A stretch of 64,000 bases of DNA, from contig NW_017386160.1 of NCBI RefSeq assembly GCF_000237925.1, forward strand, positions 16,569 to 80,568, written 5' to 3'. The number at the start of each line of letters is the position of its first letter. Positions within the stretch are counted from its first letter, which is position 1. The stretch is from Schistosoma mansoni (taxonomy: Eukaryota > Platyhelminthes > Trematoda > Strigeidida > Schistosomatidae). Below, in pieces: positions 1 to 13,228 of this stretch. A model generated the notes under the pieces. That model made no database searches and was not told the origin of the DNA. It saw only the letters and a program-made list of their open reading frames with translations. A program made the position numbers and the translations under genes.

Positions 1-1700
1 TAACAGCCAACAAACCTATCTACATATATAAAGAGAATAAGAGTGACGTCGGGTGGCGTCCCAGAAGTTTGTTTAGGTAGTATTATGAGATTTTCAAAGA
101 GAGACGTTTTGACAAAGCTCGGGCATTCTACGAGTACATTAGCACTATATATGCCACCGAAATCTGCAGGATTATCGTCTAAGTTTGTGCTAGTACATGG
201 ATTTATGCTACTGGAGTAATAGACATTTCACAATTGTTGAGTTGTCATGATGTGACTACTTAATTTGTAAGAGAGGACATGGAAGTCACGTCATAGTCTT
301 CACTGCCTCCTCCTATCATGACAGTTAGTAATTTGATGCTCGGAACTTGTGTAGCTTCGTTTATCAGCAGGGTGTGAACTACATTGAATTTGATGAGATA
401 ATCCATTATCAAGTCGGACTATACTTAGTGCAGTCGAGTGGTTGGGCTACCACCCATTGAACGTATTCAAATACCTGGAACTGTAAGGGAACAATAAGAA
501 GCGAGAACATAGGAGTGAGCTGTCTAATATAGGCTTGTGATAGGGATGTTTTGTGTTGGAATACGACACATCTGGAAGCTTGGGTGCTCCATTCTCGTTT
601 GCACTGACCCTGTTGGTCTCTCATCAATAACCGGTGGTAATCATCTTTCCACTGCTGTGTTAGAATGCTCAAACGCTCCCAAGTATACTTACTGTATCTC
701 CAGTTCATTGGTAGACAACCGTGACAACAAATCTGACTACGATCATATCAAGTTTGAACCAATATCCGGTAGGTCTGTCTCGATCACCTTCTCCCTTCCT
801 GGTTGTGTGAAATATTGCTATACACACTCATTTTCTTGTGAACATGGGACATGTGACAAAGACACTGAATCCACGTGAAGTTGCTTGTTAGGACGGTTAA
901 GGATACATCTCTAATTTCAAGCATCTCTCAGTTTCTGTCGCTTTCACTATCTTCTTAAATCGTTTCACATTTCCCTTTTAATATATTGAGTAACATGCAC
1001 AGGAGTAGCGTTTGCATCGGAACACACACTACGCCTACTGCACAATAACTACATCATACTGTAACCAAGGTTGGCAGAGTAAGATGTCTAAAGTCATAGG
1101 TTAGTAATGAGTCCAAAGTCCTTGTTTCTAACAACAGTATGAAAAGAAGGCTGGAGATGGCACCAGAAAAAGGGTCGCTGACTATTTTGTGTCATATGGG
1201 CTACTCAAGTGAACACCGAAAAAGAATTTCCCACTACGTAGTCGGAATCATAATCCTACCTAGGTTTCTTCTACTAGTAAGATTAACAAATAAAAATGAA
1301 ATAAGAGAAAATGGAGTACTGAGCTGTTCGTGCTTCCGACGGATACTTAGCAGAAACAGCACAAAAGCGATTATCACATCTCATGTTCTCAAATTAAAAC
1401 CAGTTATTCGGCACTTCAATATGATTTCCGTAGTAATCATACCCACCAGTATACCAAATTCGTCCAATACAGACTCAGCCAAACACGTGACTGAAGGAGC
1501 CACAACTTCAGCTCGTGTGTCAACCGAAAGCACCTGTTTCTAATATACTAATGACTGTTAAATGCAAGAAATAATTGTAGAATTATAGTTTACTTCGTTG
1601 TTACTACTGCTTTGATAATAGACCTTATCCTAAAATTACAGATTTCTCATCTATGAGATCCCACACGGAAGCCACATCATTGTCTACACTGACTTGTCCT
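1..1700. other. No recognised gene
   Basis: Open frames of 99 to 134 codons occur on both strands (for example 537-878 plus and 409-708 minus), but they overlap each other in antisense and I recognise no domain, splice-site pattern or repeat in them. The stretch next to 1711 is probably flank or worn 3' sequence of the BEL/Pao fossil that follows. Confidence 0.4.
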
Positions 1701-1710
1701 ACCGTGATCA

Positions 1711-3445
1711 TCACCAATGTATAATGGACAACACATTTAGGCTGGAGATAGAACAATATATTTGATATGAATAAAAGGGATAATTTATGCAAGAATGGAC
1801 TGATTTCGTTGGCTTATGCCCAGGTATTTGCGATACTACCAGGGCTCCTTCGATCTTAACGTGCCCAGATTGATCTAAGGAGTACACTTCAAAAGGTGTC
1901 TTTATAACCCTTGTTGCCTTATTACCACTCACAGTTTGTACAATCACTGACGACTGTCCCTCATTTAGCCCCAGCAACTTTAAACATCCTGACCTGATGA
2001 AGGTTACGTCAGAACCATTATCCAAAAGTGCGTACCCTACAACATCAGCGTTCCCCCATCTCAACCTCACGGGGATCATTCCCAGACACACGTGACTGTC
2101 TACTGGCCTATCTTGTCCACAATAGTTTACCGTAGCCAGTTTATCTTCTGATTTATTCTTTGCCGAACCATTATGCAACAGAGAGTGATGTCTCTTAGAG
2201 CATACGTCAATGGCGCAACGTCTCGTCACCTTGCATTCAATAGCCTTATTTCCTTGTTTAAGACATACGAAACAAATACCCTTACGTTTGACGTGCGACC
2301 AACGTTCTTCTGTCGTGAGAGCTAAGAACTGTGTACACTCGTAAACCGCATGATCCCCTGAGCACACACTACACTTAACACTTGCGATCGGCGCATTCCT
2401 CGGTCTCACTACTGAATGGTAACATGACTTAGTGATAACTCCCCCTCTTAGACGTTCAGCCAATCGTCTAAACCTACTCGAAGCGACTCTCGCTTTAGCT
2501 GCCACGAACTGAGTGAGTTCGGCGAATGTTGGCTCTCTGTCATCTTCCGTCAATCTACTTACCAGTTCGGCCCACTCCCTTTGCATAGGTTGAGGCAGAA
2601 ATCTTACTACTCTCTCTAATGTAACCAACGAATTCAAGTCGGCAATGTAGTTCATTTGCTCTAGAATCATGCTACAATTCTCCATTCTTATGGCTAAACT
2701 TGAGAGTTTTTCTGCGTCATGACAACCGTGCTTTACGTCATTGAATAAATCCTTCAACGTCTCTCCTGCTATAACATGAGCCTGACCGAACAATCGTTTC
2801 AAAATTTCTCTAGCTCTCTTATGCCCATCATTATACTCCATCATTACACATCCTTCAGTGGCTGCCTTCGTCTTACCCTTGCAATAATGGAGCAAATATA
2901 GCAAACGTTGACTATCGTCAGATACTCTAGCCGCAACGTAAGTATCGTATTGTTTTATAAACTTCCAATATTCCTTCGGTTTTCCATCAAAATAACACAA
3001 TTCAACTTTCGGTAGCTCCAACCCAACTATAGGAACCTTAGGTATTGTGCCCGTGACTGCATGCCCAAGTCTTTCCCCTTTATCTAAACTAAGATTCGTT
3101 ACCTTATCTAACCTTACGTAACTATCACTATCACTATAGTTCTCCTTAAATACATTAGAACCATGAGGCGTAAAGACATCAGAAAACACTTGCTTTGTAC
3201 CAAGGGATTTGTCATTAACCTTGTCTTCATCCTCTCCGACCAGCTTAGGGATTGACTTCTTTGCACGATTAATGGACATCTAGAATTATCGACCAATTTT
3301 TGTTCAGAACTGAGCGCGGACCAAGCTGCTAACCGACCAATATTTGTTCAGGACTGTCAACACGGACCAAGCTGCTAACCGACCAATATTTATTCGGAAC
3401 TATGAGTTCTTCCAAGCAGCCAACCAATATTCGTATAGAACTGTA
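1711..3445 (-). mobile_element. BEL/Pao LTR-retrotransposon fossil, gag-protease part
   Basis: A single minus-strand frame of 522 codons (1711-3279) reads as BEL/Pao gag followed by protease. Residues of about 85-260 resemble the DUF1759/DUF1758-type gag of Pao elements (PKVELCYFDGKPKEYWKF). Residues of about 300-370 hold cysteine/histidine knuckles (CSVCSGDHAVYEC, CFVCLKQG), and about 415-425 carries the retropepsin-like motif LLDNGSDVTF. Upstream, 3291-3445 is a leader made of imperfect 41 to 46 base tandem units. Reverse transcriptase, RNase H, integrase and both LTRs are not seen, so the element is a broken remnant although gag-protease is open. Schistosome BEL families such as Sinbad are the likely relatives; I cannot name the family. 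Confidence 0.8.
3291..3445 (-). repeat. Tandem repeat in the leader of the BEL/Pao fossil
   Basis: Units start near 3291, 3335, 3381 and 3422. Each opens with (g/a)accaatatt-like bases, then a ttc(a/g)gaact motif; the first two also end in ggaccaagctgctaacc. Unit length is 44, 46 and 41 bases. The array lies directly upstream of the gag start in the 5' untranslated leader. Confidence 0.75.
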
Positions 3446-5540
3446 AGATCCAAACCTAGATTCCAATAGGTCTGGATGTGGCCGAATAACCGAGGAACAG
3501 TTTTATACACTCGTGACCCAATCAAAAGCAGAACAAGGTATTTTGGGTAACACGGTTCTAAAAGAATATTATCACCCGGTTATTCAACCAACAATTGATA
3601 CAAAAATATTCAATCAAAAACACCAAAAGGCAATCGCTAATCTATCCTTTCTGGATAGATCAAGTGAGATTTCGTTTGAGCAGCTATTTTATAACACAAA
3701 GTGTTTCAATTCCTGGGAAAGTGCTCTAAGTTACAACCAAAAATGCATGATCCCAGTCAAAATTAAACCGCACAATCAAATAGCGAGCAGCCAATATGGC
3801 AGGTGCCAGAATAATAGCAATTAAAACAAACTAGATACAGCTCAGTAAGGAACATAGAGACTCAATAAAAAACGATAGTAAAACCAAGAAAATTGAACGT
3901 TACAGTCTTCATTAGCATCAAAAATGTTAACAGCATATACAAATAAAGAAAACGTAAGGAAGAAATCACAAGTGTATGCATGGAGGGATTTTCACTCGCA
4001 AAATGGATCCGACACTACTACACAACTCTCCCACCAGAATCATCGTGACGTTGGTTCGATAATAACTGAGGTGTCAGGTAGCTGTTGGCCAAACGAACAA
4101 ATAAAATCAGAACTCCGAGCCTATTATTAAAATGGACACTATGTAGAAGAATATTTTCGGATTGCAATTTGTAATATAATCACGCAGCTCGGAATCGTTA
4201 GCGCTAAGAACTTCTGATATTTAAAAATCATCTAAAGCAACGATACATATTTACCACTGGCCAATTCACAATCAACACTTTACCTAGTTAAACATAAAGG
4301 TCCCAGGATATCGTTATTAAGCATTGCCGTGATTTGACAATCATGTGGTATGATTGATAAAATTGATGAAACTATCAACAAAATCTGTTAACAAATTGAC
4401 TTGTAATTATCATTAAATGGTGTTGTTCCCTCGTTATGTTCATCCACCACGGATGATTGCACTATGTTTCTCTACCGGTCGCTCATTCAGTAAATGTCTT
4501 AAAACCATATCAGTGTAATGTGGAGTTTAGCGACACAATCATACATGCATATCATCAGTATAAGCAGTCGATCAAATCTCCTGCACACTGAGAATATCAC
4601 TGTCCAATTTGCCCCGACACTGACTGAGGTTCAGGCCTATATCACAGACATGGTTTGGGAATGTACCCTTCTTCGTTACAAATTATGTTTTACCTGTTAA
4701 TCACATGAGCATCACTTACTGCTTATCATCTTGTAAAAACCTATTTAGCTGAAAGCATCTTGCAACACCATGTCGTCTAATGACCATATATTAAATAAGT
4801 CGTTTTCTACCTTATGCTCAAATCCATGCTTGCAACCAACTTGTATGCACTATCAGCTGGTAGATAGTAATATAAATAACCTTGAGTCCAGAAAGTGTGT
4901 CTCACAAATACACTCATGTTTGACGAATCGCTCTTAGCTATCCGTCGGAAATGCGCACAATGATCACCATTTTCTCGTAAAGGAATGTTTGATGATCATT
5001 CATATGTATTAGTAATTGTATTAAATTTTGTCACTGTCAAGTAATATTGAGGTCGAGGAAATTTCCCCGTAACTAAATAGACCGTATCAAACTTAACAAA
5101 TTAACTGCAAAAACAGGTAGAAAATTTTTCTCCATGGTTTTACTTTTGTTCTTTCAGTTAGCCTTCTAATGCAAATGCAATTGGAAATCAGTTCATATGG
5201 ACAGCTTACTGGCATAAACGTTATTAGACTTCCTGATTTAAATAAAAAATAATGACAATACTAACACTTCTACAATACCTATTGTTTTTAATACATGCTC
5301 GGCTTTAAAAGTCGTGTGGTTCGGGTTCAATGCCACAACAGGTTCTTCGTAAGAGTGGTGTAGAGGACGTCTTACGGAATGAACACAAATAAATACAAAT
5401 GTACAAGTAGCTAGGTGCTTGCCAATTTTCTCATTTAGGTAAACTAGTCAGGTACAACACAATTATTATAATTCATGTGGTGCACTAGTCTTTCATAAAA
5501 GAAAGCGGGGTCTGTACTTACAGATCCATTTTTACGCATT
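3446..5540. other. No recognised gene
   Basis: AT-rich sequence. The frame at 3513-3824 (103 codons, plus) has no recognisable domain and may be untranslated or LTR sequence of the BEL/Pao remnant. The stretch near 5290-5400 has a weak B-box-like ggttcaatgcc and may be a worn SINE. Nothing else could be supported. Confidence 0.35.
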
Positions 5541-5559
5541 ATTAGTTGACTAGGTAGGG

Positions 5560-5910
5560 TTAAATTAGTTCATTAAACGAGCTGTGCAGTTGAGCATTGA
5601 AAGTCTTCCTTGATTGTAGACAATATGTCTAATAAAACTGAAGCTAAGAGCTTGTTCCATCTTGGTTGTGCCATCAGCACGATTTTTAGTTGTTCATGGG
5701 GTTGATGAGTGTCCAAAGTATAGTGCTGGAATCTTCTAGTAAACTCTCTTAAAATCATTGGTGAAAAACATTTGTTTCCTTATAGCGTAAGCAAAAATTC
5801 GTGCAAATGTGGGATGCGGTAACGATCAGGCAACGTCACGTTTTTCAACAACCTGTGATCACTGAAAACTCGCCAATCCTGATGATTCGTAGTTACCATC
5901 TGAAGTCCGA
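5560..5910 (-). mobile_element. Ty3/gypsy pol fossil fragment
   Basis: On the minus strand, 5760-5910 reads as part of a gypsy reverse transcriptase (a DWRVFSDHRLL... NVTLPDRYRIPHLHEF-like stretch) and 5560-5720 as part of a gypsy integrase (LKIVLMAQPRWNKLLASVLL). The two lie side by side without the sequence normally between them, so this is a short, internally deleted and broken Boudicca-like relic. No LTRs are seen. Confidence 0.6.
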
Positions 5911-6039
5911 ATTCCTGTCAGTGAAACACTCAGTACAGTAACTGTTCAACTGATAATGGAAATAATAGTCATAACATTTATATAACTGACCAGGCAGTGA
6001 ACGTCGATATATTCGAACCTTAAAAACCATTACAAGTAT

Positions 6040-7780
6040 GTTTAGCGAAATTCTATTCTCTCCAAATTACGAAGAAGCTAAAACAAACCACAAAACTTGA
6101 AAATAAACGTCTGGAATATGTCACACGTATGTCAGGTGTAAGAAGTAATCCGAATTGTAAATGGCCACTTGTTCGTACACATAGACCTGATGGCCTTCTC
6201 GGTCCGGCTCTCAATACGTACACTATGCCCCTATCAGATGTTATAGGCAGTAACAATCGTGATACATTTTTGTAACCCCAACAGCTTTTTAGCCAGCAAC
6301 GGTGAATACATTGCAAATAATGTCAAAGTTATTGAAGCTTCTTCCTCTCGCAACTCAATACTTATCGTAGACAGTCCTACCAGTATTCATGGAACTAAAA
6401 ATTGTATTATGTAGTCTAGCCTGCTTTACTGTGATATCTCTCAGTTTCTTATTCATCCCTTTAACGTTCGACATTAGGCCGATATAAAAAGTTAGTTGAA
6501 ACATTAGAACTTTGTGGACGGGTCCAAGTCCGAAAACCAACTAGAAGGAATAATATACGTGATTTATTATTTGCAATCAACACATACTCTAAGTGCACAT
6601 CAGCCATGAGTTTTTTATGAGTGATCATAGCGTTGTATTGAGTGTTATTCGTTCTCCAAACAGTACAGAATCGTACTCTAATAATGCGATAATGTACCGG
6701 AGCAGACAGTTTGATCGACAAACCTGGAAACGCACCACAACCCTTATTCGATATTTACCATGGGAACCTTAATTTACCACAAACAACATTGACACTGCAC
6801 TTTCCCATTTATATTACAACCTGATATATTGCCTTGACTGCACTGCTGCAGCAATTCGGGAAGTGGCTTATAAAGCTAACGGGTGCTAGAGTACATTTAG
6901 AAACCTCTTAAATAAACCCAACAAAATTCAAACACCGCTACTACAAGCATCATGATGTTGATGCACTTCAGAGTATACTTTACCTGATCGACGAAAATGT
7001 TTCATCTAAACTCAAGTATCATGAATATAGAAAATAAAGCCCTAGGTAGTAAAAGCCCAGAGTTATTAATAATTTGGCTTTTCAAACATCGTATGAAGTA
7101 AAATTCTTTTGGCACAAGTCAATTCTTAATAGCTGACAGAAACACTGTTAGCGATCCTGATACTATTTTTGAACTATTCAGTCAGCATTTCTCGCAACGC
7201 TACAACAATGAAACCGAAACCTCTATCAATCCATTTCAAATGCTGACATCTAGACATTCATCCAGAACTGATCAAAGAAAGCTATATTTAGGCAGTATTC
7301 CAAGAAGAAGTAAACTAGTTTTACGAATGAACTGTCTCGTGGAACATGCCACTTAATGTTGATAAAAGTGGATTCATCCACATTGGCTGCTGTTTTAACC
7401 TAAATCTGGCTATACACAAACATACACTGAGACCTCTCAATACTGCTCGTGACTTGGATTTGAGATACAGCAACAGTTTGATTTTTTCCGAGCACATTGC
7501 ATCTCACGTATCCAAAGCTAGAAAGTTCATTGAATTCATAGTGATAAACTTCAATAATATCGAATCGACATTATTATTATATGAAAATGTATCTTACCCA
7601 TTCTTGAATATGGTATTTTAGTTTACTGTAATTGCAGGCATAATGATCCGATCAAAATTGAAAGTGTTCAAAGAAGGTTCACTGAAGCTGTTTCAAGGCA
7701 TTCCGACAGCAAGGATTGTCACCAAAGATTTCAACAAGTCAGATTAAAATGTCTCTGTATCAGGCGTCGAGATTGAATTA
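6040..7780 (+). mobile_element. Decayed jockey/CR1-like LINE
   Basis: Plus-strand fragments in changing frames read as a non-LTR retrotransposon second ORF. Around 6560-6740 are scraps like the end of the endonuclease and linker. At 7110-7300 is a stretch like the ADRNTVSDPDTIFELF linker before the reverse transcriptase. At 7346-7621 the end of the reverse transcriptase is clear: MPLNVDKSGFIHIG followed by RDLDLRYSNSLIFSEHIA and a worn form of the RP-LEY motif. Many stops and shifts show it is old. A possible C-terminal remainder (a TRGSHL-like NYKRGSHLLNGV and RALNRYLG) appears at 8640-8760, beyond the gypsy gag piece, suggesting the latter was inserted into it. Confidence 0.6.
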
Positions 7781-7909
7781 TCACAGTCGTTTGGATGTAC
7801 CATAATAACACATATAACAGGCTGCGCTGAATGTTCGTATGGGCGTTATTAGTCTTCTTAGGGTATAACCAATAACAGCAGTAACACTATTATCTGGTCG
7901 ATACGTTTC

Positions 7910-8405
7910 ACAACAGGGAAATAGACGCAAAATGTTCGCAAGATGTAACACAGTTCCTGGCTTTGACGCCATATTTTCTGTGCTACCAAAGGATGTGGTC
8001 GTCATATTCACTCGTTCCTATGCTGTGTTGGTTCTTACTCCTCCTAGAATTGGATCAGGATTCTCGAGATGTGACATTATAAATCAATAATTGTAATGCA
8101 TCTAGCTTGTCAACGAGGCTAACAACCGTGCGTGCATGATGTGTACGTAGGTCACTTAATTCAACAATTAACGACGCTTTGGTGAAGGTTCTCACGTTAC
8201 TCGGAGTATTTGATATAATCCGTACGAAATGTGTCGTACCACGTGTTACTTCAAAAGTCTTATCAGCCATGCCAGCCAGATTCTCCAAATCTAAAGGTTG
8301 GAAGGAAGCACAGAAACTTGGCCTTACTGACGTTGGTAAGCGCTGAAGCCGAATTTCCTTCAGAGAAGCATCATCAACTACATAAGGTTCAATCAAGTGC
8401 GTCAT
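7910..8405 (-). mobile_element. Ty3/gypsy gag fossil fragment
   Basis: The minus-strand frame 8055-8405 (116 codons) contains RLQRLPTSVRPSF and LDLENLAGMADKTFEV, the conserved pattern of schistosome Boudicca-like gag proteins (LRRLPxxVxxIL ... LDxLAxMADK). Towards 7910 a worn Cys/His knuckle is readable. The piece is broken, without pol or LTRs, and sits between two parts of what seems one older LINE. Confidence 0.55.
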
Positions 8406-8859
8406 CTGGTATAATAATTAAGACGCTGTCTTGTCATCTAACTCGCATTCATATAGGAACTGTTGCATCTACTTTTATCCGATACTGAGGTACGTTGCAT
8501 GACGGTCTGCTTTAACCGATCATGGGCTCCAACGTGGGAACATTGCCTATAGAACCCGATGTCTAAGATACCACTGCGGTTGGCAGGAATCTAAGCACTA
8601 AAGAAGATTTTGAAGCCTGTGAACACGTATTACTACAACTAAACTGCACATCCATCTGTGAAAACTACAAACGTGGGTCTCATCTTCTGAATGGTGTCAC
8701 ACATATGAGGTGTAGAGCGTTGAATCGCTACCTCGGTTAAAATCTTCCAATTCGAATGAATGCATGGTAAATATGCAGAAAGCAATCGTCAACAAGAGCA
8801 AAAAAGCACAGAAATGTTAATAGGTGGACTCAAAGTTATACTTTCGAGAGAAATGCAAG

Positions 8860-9590
8860 TGCTCACCAGATGAGCGACGGTTCCCAGTAAAAGAGCTAGT
8901 TCAAGAAATAACAATGAACATAGTTACTAATGATATGCAAAAACGATCAACACTACAAACCGAGGCGTTTTTTATGGGTAAAGTAACACTGTAATAAATG
9001 TCATTTAAAACAAAATGGTAACAATTTTTATGAAATAAATGTGACTCGCAAGCTCCTAAGAAAACAACCGCGAATAAGTACATTTAAGTAACGAAGGTTC
9101 ATCTCCACGTTGTGGTATCGACGGTGTGATGGAAAAGATTAGATCCAATGGTATTATTCAATAATAATCCCGATCAAAACTCCAATGTAGTGTATAGTTA
9201 TGATAGTTGTTATAGTCTTCCATCACAAACTGTAAGCCAATAGAGTAGAAGAGCAGACGACAGAGACAGTGTTTATTTTCTTTAGTAGCAGTGATATGAT
9301 GTTAATGTAACCAAGAGTGTCCTTTTGGAATTGATAAAGAGAAATGATGGACATTGAATATGAAGTTGATTATATATCAAGTGTCGAAAATAAAGACAAA
9401 TGTGATCTTTATTCTGTCGCTACTCAAATAATTGAATGTACATTTACTTTACTTTCAACTATTTATCCACTAGAGTCAGTGCAGTAACATGTCTAGAATA
9501 TCCGGAAAACCTGAAAAAATATTGTAACATAGAAAGCGTATCTAAAATATTATTGGGTTTTCATTCTTGAACATTGGGAAGATATTGGAC
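8860..9590. other. Upstream region of lin-7
   Basis: AT-rich, with no recognised repeat or coding exon. It should contain the lin-7 promoter and 5' untranslated region, but I see no decisive core-promoter motif. Confidence 0.35.
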
Positions 9591-9598
9591 ACTAGCAA

Positions 9599-11410
9599 AT
9601 GGCGGAATCATTAAGTTTGCAAAGAGGTATATTGTAAATTGTTTATATTCACATATTAGATATTAATAGAGTATTGGAGTTATTGGAAATACTTCAGAGA
9701 TGTCCCGAAATACAACCATCAAAGTTAGCAGCTCTACAGCGTATACTGCAGTCAGACTTTTGCGACATGATTCGTGAAGTTTATGAACATATATACACAA
9801 CTGTTGATATTAATGGGTCAGAAGAGGTTAGTATTGTTTTTGCTGTATTGTGGGTTTCACACAAAGATAATGCTCTAAGCCTCAATTCTTACTCAACTTT
9901 TTCGTTAATGCCACTGCCAACAATTTTCGTGTAAACAGTGATGATCTAGAATAAGTGTTTTCATTGCGAATTGACACAAAATGTAATGCCGAAGTGCCAT
10001 TTAACTGTGGACTAGTGTACTTCGCGTCAAAATCCAGGACTTCTTTTCCTTAATCCGATTTTTCGCCTGTGAATCTTCAACTAACTGAGTGACTGAAGCT
10101 TGTTGTACAGTTTGCTTCTTTCTACTCTGTGGATGTAAAACATGGTCATTAGGAATAGAGGATATCGGTTGATTGTAGGTATCTTCAGAGCGTTGCTCGT
10201 GTATTTTAAGGCCATGGAGTAGACAATTTCTGGGTTAGTAATAGGGTACTAGGTAAGGATGGCAAATTGATTTGAGAGGTAGTAAGTCTTCAACTGAGGT
10301 AGTTGAAACATGGTACGGTTAAAGATAGGCAGATTCCGCTCTCCGTCTCTAGATGCTCTCACATCTTCACGCGTAAACAGCCACTGCCAGGGAAGTACTA
10401 CTCACGGGTGGCGAGAGGTGTAGACTACCTGGTTGATGTACGCCTGATTATCGTAATCAGTGGTTATAGACTTTAGATGACATGGTTCGAAATCGTTTGT
10501 AGTAGCGCAGGTGTATCCACTTTTTATATCCCCTAGGTTCCTATTTTCTGAATTCCTCATTGTTCTTTCATTTGTATTCTCTGAAATGATATCTCCGATG
10601 CCTAATCTTTAGTATTATCGATGATACCGTTACTACCTCTACTATTTTGTGATATGACCTGACAATTTCTTCTCGGTGGTCTAATGGAGTATAGCAATGC
10701 GAACCAATTCACATGCATACTAAGTTTCACGTAGTAACTGACCTACTTTTATTCTTCATTTTATTTAAATTCTTATTAGGTGAAAGCAAGTGCAACAGCT
10801 AAAGCTACTGTTGCAGCTTTTGCCGCAAGTGAGGGACACGCTCATCCACGTGTTATAGAACTACCAAAAACTAATGAAGGTCTAGGTTTCAATGTTATGG
10901 GTGGTAAAGAACAAAACTCACCTATTTACATAAGTCGGATTATTCCTGGTGGTGTTGCAGATCGTCATGGTGGTTTAAAACGTGGTGATCAGTTGCTTTC
11001 AGTTAATGGAATTTCTGTGGAGAGTGAACATCATGAAAGAGCTGTTGAACTTTTGAAATTAGCACAAGGTGATGTGCCGTATATTTTAAGATGTTTTTTC
11101 TGTGTTAATTCATGTCGTTTTTTGTTAGTTTTATGTTACTGTCCTTATCTAATAATCACGTTTTCACAATGCTAGAACATTCATCTATATATACTTGTTC
11201 TAATTCACATTATGTGTAGTATTTAATATACTCATAATCACTTGTTATACAGTGTGTTTTAAGTTTGAACCATCATATGAAACAAGTTGTAATAATCTTC
11301 TTTCCGTTATAGGTACTGTGAAACTTGTCGTAAGGTATACACCACGTATTCTTGAAGAGATGGAAGCACGCTTTGACAAACAGAAAGCTCGACGTCGACA
11401 ACTTAATTAA
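9599..11410 (+). CDS. lin-7: LIN-7 homologue (MALS/Veli), L27 and PDZ scaffold
   Basis: Four coding exons, 9599-9626, 9660-9826, 10780-11068 and 11313-11410, all with GT-AG introns, give 193 residues, close to vertebrate LIN7C (197). The ATG at 9599 starts [10 protein letters not shown]. The L27 domain (residues about 10-65: [20 protein letters not shown], then [16 protein letters not shown]) pairs with L27 domains of CASK/LIN-2-type scaffolds. Exon 3 holds the near-invariant [20 protein letters not shown] linker and the PDZ domain (about 89-172) with [20 protein letters not shown] and the carboxylate-binding GLGF loop. Exon 4 ends in [21 protein letters not shown]-7 acts in the LIN-2/LIN-7/LIN-10 complex that places receptors on basolateral or synaptic membranes. 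The first intron is only 33 bases; intron 2 carries a dispersed repeat. Identification is very secure. Confidence 0.96.
10200..10570 (+). repeat. Dispersed repeat in lin-7 intron 2
   Basis: Two blocks recur elsewhere. The part at 10325-10415 (ccgctctccgtctc, ccagggaagta) resembles 27009-27090. The part at 10425-10545 (gactacctggttgatgt, then gcaggtgtat) resembles 25755-25870. It looks like a worn composite of non-coding mobile-element sequence. The family is not named here. Confidence 0.5.
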
Positions 11411-13225
11411 CAGAAATTTAGAGACGTGTGTGCATAATGCTGTGCTGTTATAATTCACTAAATTATTTAGACTAACATACTTCCATTATACAGCACAGAT
11501 TAAGTTTTCGAACTCTTTTTTCCCCAACTCTTTACATCCTCATTAGAATCTGTAAATAATTTGTTGTTTATATTAGTTTTTGAACATTTCGTCGATTTTG
11601 AATTCTTTATTGTAATTTGCTTTATCATGCTGTAGTCATATAGACAAAATATTTAATTTTTATGCAACAATAATTTTGATGACTTAGAATATAATTTTTG
11701 TCAAACTATAATTCAGTCATTAATCCATTTATTTATCTATGAAATTAAGACTTAAGTAGGTTTGTAAGCATGATCACTTGGTTTTTGAAGAATTATGCTG
11801 ACCGGTTGTTGTTTATAAACTTCTATTAACATTTAATCATGGGGATTTCGTGGGTTATGTTGAGACATGTACGTGTACGGTATACAATCACTTGAGTTGT
11901 GAGAAAATAGCAGTGGTAGAAATTCCACTGAATATATGTTTGTAGCCTAACAACTATTGTTTGTAGAAGTAAGTACTAGATTTGAGACACAATAGAGGTA
12001 ATGAGATACGAAAGATCCATTAAGCGTTGAAGTGAGACTGTGTGTAGTTGAGTATCATTCTAGGTAAGGATACGTCATATAAGTGTAGAAAGACAAGAAA
12101 TTAACGAAATAAGACTACATTTGAGGCGAAGAAAATAAGATCAAATAACGTAGTTTTGAATGATACCTAACTCTATATTTAAATTAAGGTAGAATAAGTG
12201 CAGGCGGAGTTTTCGTGATCGAGAATAAATGCAACTAAAAGTTTATCATGTTTGAGTCCTCGGTTACCTCAAAAATAAATAGGTGCCTTCAGGTGTAGAT
12301 GAACATTCGAAAAATCTGAATTGCTCATTATTAGTTGTCAACTCGCAAATTAGTCAGACATTTAAAGTTGTATATGATTTATTCGAACAGGCTTTTCCTT
12401 ATTCAGCGAAGGCAATTAGTAAAATGTTAACTTTATTGATTTTTAAGGCATCAAATGTTTGAATTTACTCACTGGAAATGACCGCTTGGACGTTCACAAT
12501 ACATACGACCGATAACCCCCCAAAACAAAACTGACTAACGTCATGTCACCTTGTCTGTGAATTGTAATACCAATTCACAAATAAAAGTGCTTTTTCTCCC
12601 AATACGTACAAACTGTTTATTCAGCTTTAAATCCTTTCTTTATATTTTCTCTGGAGTCTACGACAAGGTGCACTTTCAACTCCGTTTATAAACTACGATA
12701 TTCGCGTAGTTTTAATGACGTCTGAGTAATTCATTCCTTTTGTATTCTTCATGGGAGTGACCGATTTAGTAGAACTGTGCATACTAATTCAGAGACACCT
12801 ACATGTCAAATTACGATATATACATTGAATTTTCTGAGGATCCTTTGACCATTGAATAGGTGATCTCAAAAGAGCGAAGAACTTTCCTGTATGCTTGAAA
12901 AAAGTTCTTATTTTGAAAAAAAGGTCAATCACATTCAGTCTAACTGACTTTTAATTATTTTTGTATTCTTAAAGTTATGCTCAGAATATATTTACTCTTT
13001 AGGTGCAATTAGAGAGGTTATGACAATTTACAGAAAACAAAAATCCACACGGCACATGTAGCTTTATAGTCTTCATTCATTTCAAATACTCAAAAGTCAA
13101 GAATTGAATATACTGAAGGTTGTAATAAAATATGAAATTAGTTATTTGTAAAAATTTAAGGGATAAAATCAAATTGTCCATCTTATTACTCGATTGTGAC
13201 CAATTATACGAACAAAGAATATTGT
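11411..13225. other. lin-7 3' region and AT-rich spacer
   Basis: The first part will be lin-7 3' untranslated sequence. No canonical AATAAA lies close to the stop; one occurs near 12224. No coding potential or recognisable repeat was found in the remainder. Confidence 0.35.
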
Positions 13226-13228
13226 CAA

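Noticed and set aside
537-878. A 113-codon plus-strand gene
   Set aside because: Fully overlapped by an antisense frame, no domain, no splice context and no conserved neighbours.
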